Assembly (NCBI GenBank): GCA_947062645.1
Contig: CAMSQT010000088.1
Coordinates: 1 to 5,653, forward strand
Source: an uncultured Clostridium sp.
Lineage (GTDB): Bacteria; Bacillota; Clostridia; TANB77; CAG-508
Direction of reading: 5' to 3'
DNA length: 5,653 nucleotides
The notes under the pieces were generated by a model. It made no database searches. It saw only the letters and a program-made list of their open reading frames with translations, and was not told the origin of the DNA. The position numbers and the translations under genes are program-made. The stretch's first letter is position 1, and the number at the start of each line of letters is the position of its first letter. Positions 1-5,421 of the stretch are shown piece after piece.

Positions 1-54
1 CCGAGATCTACACTCTAACCAACACTCTTTCCCTACACGACGCTCTTCCGATCT
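1..54 (+). other. Illumina P5/TruSeq adapter left on the contig end (artificial sequence)
   Basis: Bases 1-13 match the 3' part of the Illumina P5 flow-cell sequence. Bases 14-21 (TCTAACCA) sit exactly where the 8-base i5 index belongs, and bases 22-54 match the 33-base read-1 sequencing primer site ending in GCTCTTCCGATCT. The match is continuous and in the correct order. This is library-construction DNA, not genome, and genomic sequence begins at base 55. Recognition is from memory of the adapter sequence. Confidence 0.98.
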
Positions 55-55
55 A

Positions 56-1018
56 GAATATATCAACACAGCAGAGCCAGTAGGATCAAATGCCTTAACC
101 CAAAATCATGGACTAGAATGTAGCAGTGCAACCATTCGAAACGAGATGGCAGAACTAGAAAAAGGAGGATTTTTAGACAAAACCCATACCTCTAGTGGAA
201 GAATTCCATCAGCCAAAGGATATCGTTACTATGTAGATGAACTACTAAACGAAAACGACATCAGCTTAGAAGAAATCAAATACATCAGTTACAAACTAGA
301 AACCAAAGTAAACGAAATAGAAGACCTAACCAAAATAGCAGCCAACACCATATCAGAAGTCACCCATTACACAACCGTTTCCATAGGCCCCAAAACTACC
401 ACGCAGTTAATTGAAGAAATCAAATTTGTCTTATTAGGAAGTAGAATGATAATGGCAGTTATCCTAACAGATACTGGGTTAGTCAAAGAAACCATCATAA
501 AATTTGACGAAGACATAACGGAAAAACAAGTACAAACCATGAACTACATGTTTAACAACAAACTAAAACATCAGCCAATCCAAACCATAGATAGACCGTT
601 AGAAGAATACCTATATGACGAAATGACATATAGTGTTAATGTAATAAAACCAATCATAGAGCAAATCAAAAAAGTACTAGAAGAAGACAACAAAATTTAC
701 TTAGAAGGAACCAACAGAGCCTTTGATTTACCAGAATTCAATAGCTTAGAAGTAGCCAAAAATTTTATTAATATATTAGACACCAAAGAACTAGTAGCAG
801 ACATGTTGAACTCAGGATTTGCCGAAGACATCAATGTATATATTGGAGAAGAAAACGAAAAACAGGAATTAAAAGACTTTAGTGTGGTTACCTTTAAGCA
901 CAAGGTAAATGGGAAAGATTTAGGAACCATTGGCATTATAGGGCCAAAAAGAATGGATTACTCAAAAGTTATTTCTGTTATGAAATACATTAATAAAAAA
1001 TTAAAAGAATTTGACTAG
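56..1018 (+). CDS. hrcA: Heat-inducible transcription repressor HrcA (5'-partial)
   Basis: HrcA is a dimeric winged-helix repressor that binds CIRCE inverted repeats to keep class I heat-shock genes off; in the family it depends on GroEL for activity. The first in-frame genomic codon is at 56, giving 320 visible residues. They begin EYINTAEPVGS and run into SSATIRNEM (visible residues 23-31), the conserved DNA-recognition region, followed by HTSSGRIPSAKGYRYYVDELL. The C-terminus has the family signature GTIGIIGPKRMDYSKVISVM. Family members are about 340 residues, so roughly 15 N-terminal residues, the start codon and the upstream operator are lost at the contig end. The ATG at 146 is the internal Met of the IRNEM motif and is not the true start. 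The upstream adapter happens to be open in this frame and must not be translated. The gene ends in TAG, 17 nt before grpE, consistent with one transcript. Identification is very secure. Confidence 0.97.
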   Translation, partial: EYINTAEPVGSNALTQNHGLECSSATIRNEMAELEKGGFLDKTHTSSGRIPSAKGYRYYVDELLNENDISLEEIKYISYKLETKVNEIEDLTKIAANTISEVTHYTTVSIGPKTTTQLIEEIKFVLLGSRMIMAVILTDTGLVKETIIKFDEDITEKQVQTMNYMFNNKLKHQPIQTIDRPLEEYLYDEMTYSVNVIKPIIEQIKKVLEEDNKIYLEGTNRAFDLPEFNSLEVAKNFINILDTKELVADMLNSGFAEDINVYIGEENEKQELKDFSVVTFKHKVNGKDLGTIGIIGPKRMDYSKVISVMKYINKKLKEFD

Positions 1019-1035
1019 AAAGGAAAAGTGATAAA

Positions 1036-1527
1036 ATGGAAGAAAAGCAAGAAAAAGAAATTTTAGAAGAAAAGCAAGAAGTAGAAAATGCAAAAGACAT
1101 GGTACCAAAACAAGACTATGAAGAACTAGAAGATAGATACAAAAGAATATTAGCAGAATTTGAAAACTTCAAAAAAAGAAGTAGCAAAGAAAGAGAAGGA
1201 CTATATAACTCTATTTTAGCAGATATAGTAGAAATTATTCTTCCTGTTGTAGACAATTTAGAAAATGCAGCCAAAGTAAAAACAGAAGACGAAGAATACA
1301 AAAAAGGAGTAGAATTAGTACTAAAACAATTTAAAGATGTTTTACAAGCTAAAGGAGTAGAAGAAATCAAAACAGTAGGAGAAACTTTTGACCCAGAGCT
1401 TCATGAAGCGGTTAGTAGCATTCAAGATGAAAATTTAGGAGAAAAAGAAATTGCAGAAGAATATAGAAAAGGCTATAAGATTGGAAGTAAGGTGATTAGG
1501 CATTCGATGGTCGTAGTAGCCAATTAA
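1036..1527 (+). CDS. grpE: Nucleotide exchange factor GrpE
   Basis: GrpE is the cytoplasmic dimeric exchange factor that releases ADP from DnaK and so resets the chaperone cycle. The 163-residue product has a highly charged Glu/Lys-rich N-terminus (about residues 1-60) predicted as the long coiled-coil helix, with the RYKRILAEFENFKKR segment at about 34-48. A central hydrophobic segment, ILPVVDNLENAAK (68-80), belongs to the helical dimerisation region. The C-terminal beta domain carries the signature GETFDPELHEAVS (115-127) and ends GYKIGSKVIRHSMVVVAN. The length is slightly short for the family (about 170-200), the difference lying in the variable N-terminal tail. The start is supported by AAAGGA at 1019-1024, 11 nt before the ATG and directly after the hrcA stop. 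Position between hrcA and dnaK is the standard Firmicutes arrangement. Confidence 0.97.
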   Translation: MEEKQEKEILEEKQEVENAKDMVPKQDYEELEDRYKRILAEFENFKKRSSKEREGLYNSILADIVEIILPVVDNLENAAKVKTEDEEYKKGVELVLKQFKDVLQAKGVEEIKTVGETFDPELHEAVSSIQDENLGEKEIAEEYRKGYKIGSKVIRHSMVVVAN

Positions 1528-1567
1528 AGCAAATAAAAAGCAATAATAAAACAGTCATTAATTTTAA

Positions 1568-1657
1568 AGATAATTTCAAAACGGGGAGAAATTATCTAAA
1601 AAATAAATAAAAAGAAAAAACAAAGCGATGTTTTTTGACCCCGTCCCAAAAAACATC
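1568..1657 (+). promoter_or_regulatory. Candidate structured dnaK leader: two hairpins with complementary loops
   Basis: The 150-nt grpE-dnaK spacer contains two perfect inverted repeats. Hairpin 1 pairs AGATAATTTC (1568-1577) with GAAATTATCT (1588-1597) around a 10-nt loop. Hairpin 2 pairs GATGTTTTTTG (1627-1637) with CAAAAAACATC (1647-1657) around a 9-nt loop. ACGGGG in loop 1 (1581-1586) is the exact reverse complement of CCCCGT in loop 2 (1639-1644), so a six-base kissing interaction with five G-C pairs is possible across an A-rich 29-nt linker. Hairpin 2 ends 20 nt before the dnaK ATG and leaves its ribosome binding site unpaired. Neither hairpin is followed by a T-run, so they are not ordinary terminators. 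The pairing is read directly from the sequence; the function (transcript processing, stability, regulation, or a REP-like repeat pair) is inference. No family is recognised with certainty. Confidence 0.6.
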
Positions 1658-1663
1658 AAAAAG

Positions 1664-1671
1664 AAAGGAAG
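1664..1671 (+). promoter_or_regulatory. dnaK ribosome binding site
   Basis: AAAGGAAG lies 8 nt (counted from AAGGA) before the dnaK ATG and fixes that start. It begins 7 nt after the 3' edge of hairpin 2, so the site is predicted single-stranded. A classic RNA thermometer that hides the Shine-Dalgarno sequence is therefore not evident. Confidence 0.75.
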
Positions 1672-1677
1672 ATTAAA

Positions 1678-3525
1678 ATGGGAAAAATTATAGGAATTGA
1701 CTTAGGAACAACCAATTCATGTGTAGCAGTAATGGAAGGTGGAGAACCAGTTGTTATACCAAATGCAGAAGGAAATAGAACCACACCATCTGTTGTAGCA
1801 TTTTCAAACAATGGAGAAAGATTAGTTGGGCAAATTGCAAAACGTCAAGCAGTAACAAACCCAGATAATACCGTTATCTCTATCAAAAGAAAAATGGGAA
1901 CTAACGAAAAAGTTAATATAGAAGGTGACAAATTCTCACCACAAGAAATTTCAGCTATGATTTTACAAAAATTAAAAGCAGATGCAGAAAACTATTTAGG
2001 ACAAAAAGTTTCGCAAGCAGTTATTACTGTGCCTGCTTACTTTAGCGATAGCCAAAGACAAGCAACAAAAGATGCTGGAAAAATAGCAGGACTAGAAGTT
2101 TTAAGAATTATCAATGAACCAACAGCAGCATCACTTGCTTATGGAATGGATAAAGAGCAAGACCAAAAAATCATGATTTATGACTTAGGAGGAGGAACAT
2201 TTGACGTTTCTATCCTAGACATTGGTGATGGTGTATTTGAAGTTCTAGCTACAAATGGTAATACAAAACTAGGAGGAGACGACTTTGACGAAGCAATTAT
2301 CAACTACTTAGTTGACGAGTTTAAAAAATCAAATGGAATTGACTTAAAAACTGACAAAATGGCAATGCAAAGATTGAAAGAAGCAGCAGAAAAAGCAAAA
2401 ATTGAATTATCTGGTGTACAACAAACACAAATCAACTTACCATTTATTACAGCAGATTCAACAGGACCAAAACACTTAGATATCAACCTAACAAGAGCAA
2501 AATTTGAAGAATTAATCCATGACTTAGTAGAAGCAACTGCAGGACCTGTTAACCAAGCTTTAAAAGATGCTGGATTAACACCAAATGAAATTCACAAAGT
2601 ATTATTAGTAGGTGGTTCTACAAGAGTTCCAGCCGTACAAGAAGCAGTAAAAAGAATAACAGGAAAAGACGCAGACAGAGGTATTAACCCAGACGAATGT
2701 GTTGCTATCGGTGCTGCAATCCAAGGTGGTGTATTATCAGGAGACGTAAAAGACTTAGTATTATTAGACGTAACCCCATTATCACTTGGAATTGAAACTT
2801 ATGGTGGTGTATTTACTAAATTAATCGAAAGAAATACAACCATACCAACCAAAAAATCACAAATCTTCTCAACCGCAGCAGATGGTCAAACATCAGTTGA
2901 AGTACATGTATTACAAGGAGAAAGAGAAATGGCTGCTTACAACAAAACTTTAGGAAGATTCCAATTAACAGGAATCCCAGCAGCACCAAGAGGTGTACCA
3001 CAAATCGAAGTAACCTTTGATATTGACGCAAACGGAATTGTTCACGTATCTGCAAAAGACATGGCAACTGGAAACAGCCAAGATGTATCAATTACAGCAT
3101 CTACTAACTTAACAGACGAAGACATAGATAGAGCTGTAAAAGATGCAGAAGCACATGCAGAAGAAGATAAGAAGAAAAAAGAAGAAATTGAAGTTAAAAA
3201 TAATGCAGAAAGCTTAATCTACAACAGTGAAAAAACACTAACAGACTTAGGCGATAAAATTAGTGGAGAAGAAAAAGCAAAAGTAGAAACTGAAATTGAA
3301 AATACCAAAAAAGCAGTAGAAACAAACGACACGGAAAAAATTAAAGAAGCAACTGAAAAATTAACAAAAGTATTTTATGAAATGTCAGAAAAATTATACA
3401 AAGCAGCAAATCCAAATGGGGCAGCTGGGCCAGATGCTACTGCTGAAGCTAGTGCTGAACCAGAAAATAATGATGGTAATGTGTATGATGCTGACTATAA
3501 AGTAGAAGACGAAGATAATAAATAA
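1678..3525 (+). CDS. dnaK: Molecular chaperone DnaK (Hsp70)
   Basis: This is the cytoplasmic ATP-dependent Hsp70 that binds exposed hydrophobic peptides, with DnaJ stimulating hydrolysis and GrpE exchanging nucleotide. The 615-residue protein is full length. The nucleotide-binding domain (about 1-357) shows all three Hsp70 signatures: IDLGTTNS (7-14), IYDLGGGTFDVS (167-178) and VLLVGGSTRVPAVQE (308-322). It also has INEPTAASLAYG (145-156) and the catalytic Lys at position 70. The interdomain linker and first beta strand read DLVLLDVTPLSLG (359-371). The substrate-binding beta domain follows to about 480, and the charged helical lid to about 575. A disordered Ala/Glu-rich tail ends in an acidic DADYKVEDED-type terminus, as in typical bacterial DnaK. 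The absence of the Gram-negative-type insertion in the N-terminal lobe supports a Gram-positive origin. No disruption is seen. Confidence 0.99.
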   Translation: MGKIIGIDLGTTNSCVAVMEGGEPVVIPNAEGNRTTPSVVAFSNNGERLVGQIAKRQAVTNPDNTVISIKRKMGTNEKVNIEGDKFSPQEISAMILQKLKADAENYLGQKVSQAVITVPAYFSDSQRQATKDAGKIAGLEVLRIINEPTAASLAYGMDKEQDQKIMIYDLGGGTFDVSILDIGDGVFEVLATNGNTKLGGDDFDEAIINYLVDEFKKSNGIDLKTDKMAMQRLKEAAEKAKIELSGVQQTQINLPFITADSTGPKHLDINLTRAKFEELIHDLVEATAGPVNQALKDAGLTPNEIHKVLLVGGSTRVPAVQEAVKRITGKDADRGINPDECVAIGAAIQGGVLSGDVKDLVLLDVTPLSLGIETYGGVFTKLIERNTTIPTKKSQIFSTAADGQTSVEVHVLQGEREMAAYNKTLGRFQLTGIPAAPRGVPQIEVTFDIDANGIVHVSAKDMATGNSQDVSITASTNLTDEDIDRAVKDAEAHAEEDKKKKEEIEVKNNAESLIYNSEKTLTDLGDKISGEEKAKVETEIENTKKAVETNDTEKIKEATEKLTKVFYEMSEKLYKAANPNGAAGPDATAEASAEPENNDGNVYDADYKVEDEDNK

Positions 3526-3530
3526 AGGAG
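3524..3530 (+). promoter_or_regulatory. dnaJ ribosome binding site overlapping the dnaK stop codon
   Basis: AAAGGAG begins inside the dnaK TAA stop (3523-3525) and lies 6 nt before the dnaJ ATG. A ribosome terminating on dnaK therefore covers the dnaJ initiation site, which suggests translational coupling. The overlap is seen directly; the coupling is inferred. Confidence 0.8.
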
Positions 3531-3536
3531 AGTCCA

Positions 3537-4694
3537 ATGGCAACCAAAAGAGATTATTACGAAATATTAGGCGTAAACAAAAATGCAACAGACGACGAGC
3601 TAAAAAAAGCTTATCGTAAGCTTGCTAAAAAATACCACCCAGATGCAAATCTAGACAATAAGCAAGAAGCAGAAGCAAAATTCAAAGAAGTAAACGAAGC
3701 CTATGAAAACTTATCAGACCCACAAAAAAGAAGAATGTATGACCAATTTGGAACAGTAGATCCACAAGGATTTGGCGGAGCAGGTGGACCATTTGGTGGG
3801 CAAGGAGGTTACTATTCTTATAGTAGTAGTGATTTTGGAGACTTTGGAGATTTAGGAGATATCTTTTCCTCCTTCTTTGGAGGAGGATTTGGTGGAAGAA
3901 GCCAAGGAAGAAAGCAAACAGGACCACGAAAAGGTGCTGACTTAAATCTAGGGATGGACATCACATTTGAGCAAGCCTTTTTAGGAGTAGAAAAAGAAGT
4001 AATTATTACCAGAAATGATACCTGTGATACCTGCCATGGAACAGGAGCAAAACCGGGAACATCTAAAATGAAATGTACCACCTGTAATGGAACAGGTCAA
4101 GTAACAGCTGTACAAAATACGATTTTAGGACAAATGCAAACGAGAAGAACTTGTACCACTTGTCATGGAACAGGAGAAATTATCCAAGAACCATGTGAAC
4201 ATTGCCATGGAAAAGGAACCATAAGAAAACAACCAAAAATCAAAGTAAAAATTCCAGCAGGAATAGACGACAATCAAACCGTTGTACTACGAGGAGAGGG
4301 AGAACCTGGTAATCAAGGTGGGCCAAAAGGAGACTTATACATTACTGTTAGAATTAAAAGACACAGCATCTATACCAGAAAAGGAAACAATGTCCTATGC
4401 GAAGTACCAATCACCATTACCCAAGCAACCTTAGGAGCTGAATTAGAAATTCCAATGGTAGATGGTACGAAAGAAACCTATAAAATTCCAGAAGGGACAC
4501 AAACAGGAACCAAATTCACCCTTCGAAACAAAGGATTTAAATCTGTTAACTCAAGTAGTGTAGGAGACTTTGTGTTCACCGTAACGGTACAAACGCCAAA
4601 AAGATTATCAAAAGAGCAAAGAGATTTGCTAATGCAACTAGCAAAAACTATGAATGAACAACCACCAGTAAAAAAACGTGGATTGTTTGGATAA
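3537..4694 (+). CDS. dnaJ: Chaperone protein DnaJ (type I Hsp40)
   Basis: DnaJ delivers unfolded substrates to DnaK and stimulates its ATPase. The 385-residue product has the complete type I layout. The J domain (about 5-70) carries the essential HPD at 34-36. A Gly/Phe-rich linker (about 72-122) includes GDIFSSFFGGG. The cysteine-rich domain has four CxxCxGxG repeats starting at Cys163, Cys180, Cys206 and Cys220, which bind two zinc ions. The C-terminal substrate-binding domains (about 230-355) include IPAGIDDNQTVVLRGEGEPG and GDLYITVRIKRH. All eight zinc cysteines are intact, and the length is normal for the family. It starts 11 nt after dnaK and is the last gene of the operon, because a strong intrinsic terminator follows 20 nt after its stop. 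Confidence 0.99.
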   Translation: MATKRDYYEILGVNKNATDDELKKAYRKLAKKYHPDANLDNKQEAEAKFKEVNEAYENLSDPQKRRMYDQFGTVDPQGFGGAGGPFGGQGGYYSYSSSDFGDFGDLGDIFSSFFGGGFGGRSQGRKQTGPRKGADLNLGMDITFEQAFLGVEKEVIITRNDTCDTCHGTGAKPGTSKMKCTTCNGTGQVTAVQNTILGQMQTRRTCTTCHGTGEIIQEPCEHCHGKGTIRKQPKIKVKIPAGIDDNQTVVLRGEGEPGNQGGPKGDLYITVRIKRHSIYTRKGNNVLCEVPITITQATLGAELEIPMVDGTKETYKIPEGTQTGTKFTLRNKGFKSVNSSSVGDFVFTVTVQTPKRLSKEQRDLLMQLAKTMNEQPPVKKRGLFG

Positions 4695-4713
4695 CAGAAA
4701 AACTATTTCAATA

Positions 4714-4759
4714 CAAGCTAAAAGGTAGAGAATAAAATACTTTTTGGCTTGTTTTTTTT
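4714..4759 (+). terminator. Rho-independent terminator of the dnaK operon
   Basis: A 12-bp stem pairs CAAGCTAAAAGG (4714-4725) with CTTTTTGGCTTG (4740-4751), with two G-T wobbles and a 14-nt loop. It is immediately followed by eight T residues (4752-4759). Its position just after dnaJ marks the end of the chaperone transcript. The last bases of the stem and the T-run also form the -35 region of the next gene. Confidence 0.85.
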
Positions 4760-4778
4760 CGCATTTTTGTGCTATAAT
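4749..4778 (+). promoter_or_regulatory. Sigma-A-type extended -10 promoter for the acetyltransferase gene
   Basis: A perfect TATAAT (4773-4778) is preceded by TGC, giving an extended -10 element (TGN-TATAAT). TTGTTT at 4749-4754, 18 bp upstream, serves as a -35 box. Transcription would start near 4785, giving a leader of about 48 nt. The -35 overlaps the dnaJ terminator stem and T-run. Confidence 0.7.
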
Positions 4779-4832
4779 CTAATCGACAATTAGTAAGTTG
4801 TATAACAAACTTAATGTAAGGAGAAATAAAAA

Positions 4833-5288
4833 ATGTTAGATAAAATAATTATAGAAGAAGTAAAAATAAGTGAATATGGAAGATTAAAGGATATTATAAA
4901 TAAACAACAATTATATCATTATAATTTGAATGGACCATATAAGGAAAGATTTTTAAAGATAAATGAAATAAATTTTCAACAATATATGAGTAAAAAGAAT
5001 AAATTTATTACCTATGTTGCTATACAAGGAAATAGAATTATAGGTTTTGCTTCAGCTAATATAAATAATCATAATGAAGGATATGTTGAAGATTTATTTA
5101 TAGAAGAACAATATAGAAATAATTCGATAGGGAAAATATTATTTAAAACTTTATTAGATTGGCTAAAGGAAAATTTTGCAGAAACAGTAGAAGTTCATAT
5201 TTCAAGTGGAAATGAATCTGTAATAGAATTTTATGAAAAATATGGTTTTAGAAAAACTGGATATACTATGCTGAAGTTAAATAAATAA
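4833..5288 (+). CDS. GNAT-family N-acetyltransferase, substrate unknown
   Basis: The 151-residue protein has the GNAT fold pattern: it transfers an acetyl group from acetyl-CoA to an amine, and the acceptor cannot be told from sequence. Strand 4 and motif A run from GYVEDLFIEEQYRNNSIGK (83-101) into helix 3 (ILFKTLLDWLKENF). The acetyl-CoA pyrophosphate loop R-x-x-G-x-G reads RNNSIG (95-100), with Ser98 in place of the first Gly. Motif B follows as VHISSGNESVIEFYEKYGF (121-139), typical of GNAT C-termini. The protein is probably soluble: no signal peptide or membrane segment is seen. AAGGAG (4818-4823) lies 9 nt before the ATG. The gene has its own promoter and lies beyond the operon terminator, so no functional tie to the chaperones is implied. 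Codon use is markedly more AT-rich than in the operon, with a single C-ending codon (ACC). Confidence 0.9.
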   Translation: MLDKIIIEEVKISEYGRLKDIINKQQLYHYNLNGPYKERFLKINEINFQQYMSKKNKFITYVAIQGNRIIGFASANINNHNEGYVEDLFIEEQYRNNSIGKILFKTLLDWLKENFAETVEVHISSGNESVIEFYEKYGFRKTGYTMLKLNK

Positions 5289-5339
5289 AAAACATTTTAA
5301 TTTATTGTTAGATAAGTAAGCGATAACTTACAATTAATG

Positions 5340-5372
5340 AGGCAGATAATAAGTTGAAATTATCTGTCTTTT
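5340..5372 (+). terminator. Probable intrinsic terminator of the acetyltransferase gene
   Basis: AGGCAGATAAT (5340-5350) pairs with ATTATCTGTCT (5359-5369) over 11 bp with one G-T wobble and an 8-nt loop, followed by a short T-run (TTTT, then ATTATATA). It lies 51 nt after the acetyltransferase stop. The stem is AT-rich and the T-run short, so termination may be incomplete. Confidence 0.6.
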
Positions 5373-5382
5373 ATTATATAAT
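5354..5382 (+). promoter_or_regulatory. Sigma-A-type promoter for the 3'-partial gene
   Basis: TTGAAA (5354-5359) and a perfect TATAAT (5377-5382) are separated by the optimal 17 bp. The start site would be near 5389, about 33 nt before the ATG at 5422. The -35 box lies in the loop and first stem base of the preceding terminator hairpin, so the two elements share DNA. Confidence 0.75.
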
Positions 5383-5406
5383 TGGAACAAAAGTAAATTG
5401 TTGTAG

Positions 5407-5412
5407 AGGAGG
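5407..5412 (+). promoter_or_regulatory. Strong ribosome binding site for the 3'-partial gene
   Basis: A perfect AGGAGG lies 9 nt before the ATG at 5422. It decides this start and is the main support, together with the promoter, for the reading frame being a real gene. Confidence 0.85.
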
Positions 5413-5421
5413 AATTTATAT

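Noticed and set aside
146..148. ATG at 146 as the hrcA start codon
   Set aside because: Homology continues in frame upstream to base 56 (EYINTAEPVGS through SSATIRNE). This Met is the internal one of the conserved IRNEM motif, and no ribosome binding site precedes it.
1526..1549. Imperfect tandem AAAGCAAATAA / AAAGCAATAATAA
   Set aside because: Only two degenerate copies in A-rich sequence, so not distinguishable from chance.
1568..1597. Hairpin 1 as a terminator after grpE
   Set aside because: The stem is followed by AAAAAA, not T residues, and the dnaK operon must be read through here.
1635..1663. TTGACC as the -35 of a separate dnaK promoter
   Set aside because: No TATAAT-like hexamer lies 16-18 bp downstream; the sequence there is AAAAAG-type. 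The TTGACC is part of the hairpin 2 stem and loop.
55..1677. CIRCE operator (TTAGCACTC-N9-GAGTGCTAA) for HrcA
   Set aside because: No half-site resembling it was found before hrcA codons or in the grpE-dnaK spacer. The two hairpins in the spacer have different sequences and loops. The operator is presumably beyond the contig end.
3867..3884. TCCTCC/GGAGGA hairpin with anti-Shine-Dalgarno-like and Shine-Dalgarno-like arms inside dnaJ
   Set aside because: It is explained by the Ser/Phe/Gly codons of the Gly/Phe-rich linker. No start codon at a useful distance opens a separate gene.
697..4081. Minus-strand open frames opposite hrcA, grpE, dnaK and dnaJ
   Set aside because: They are short, lie entirely opposite conserved genes, have low-complexity Leu/Phe/Ser-rich translations and lack ribosome binding sites. 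They are shadows of the coding strand.
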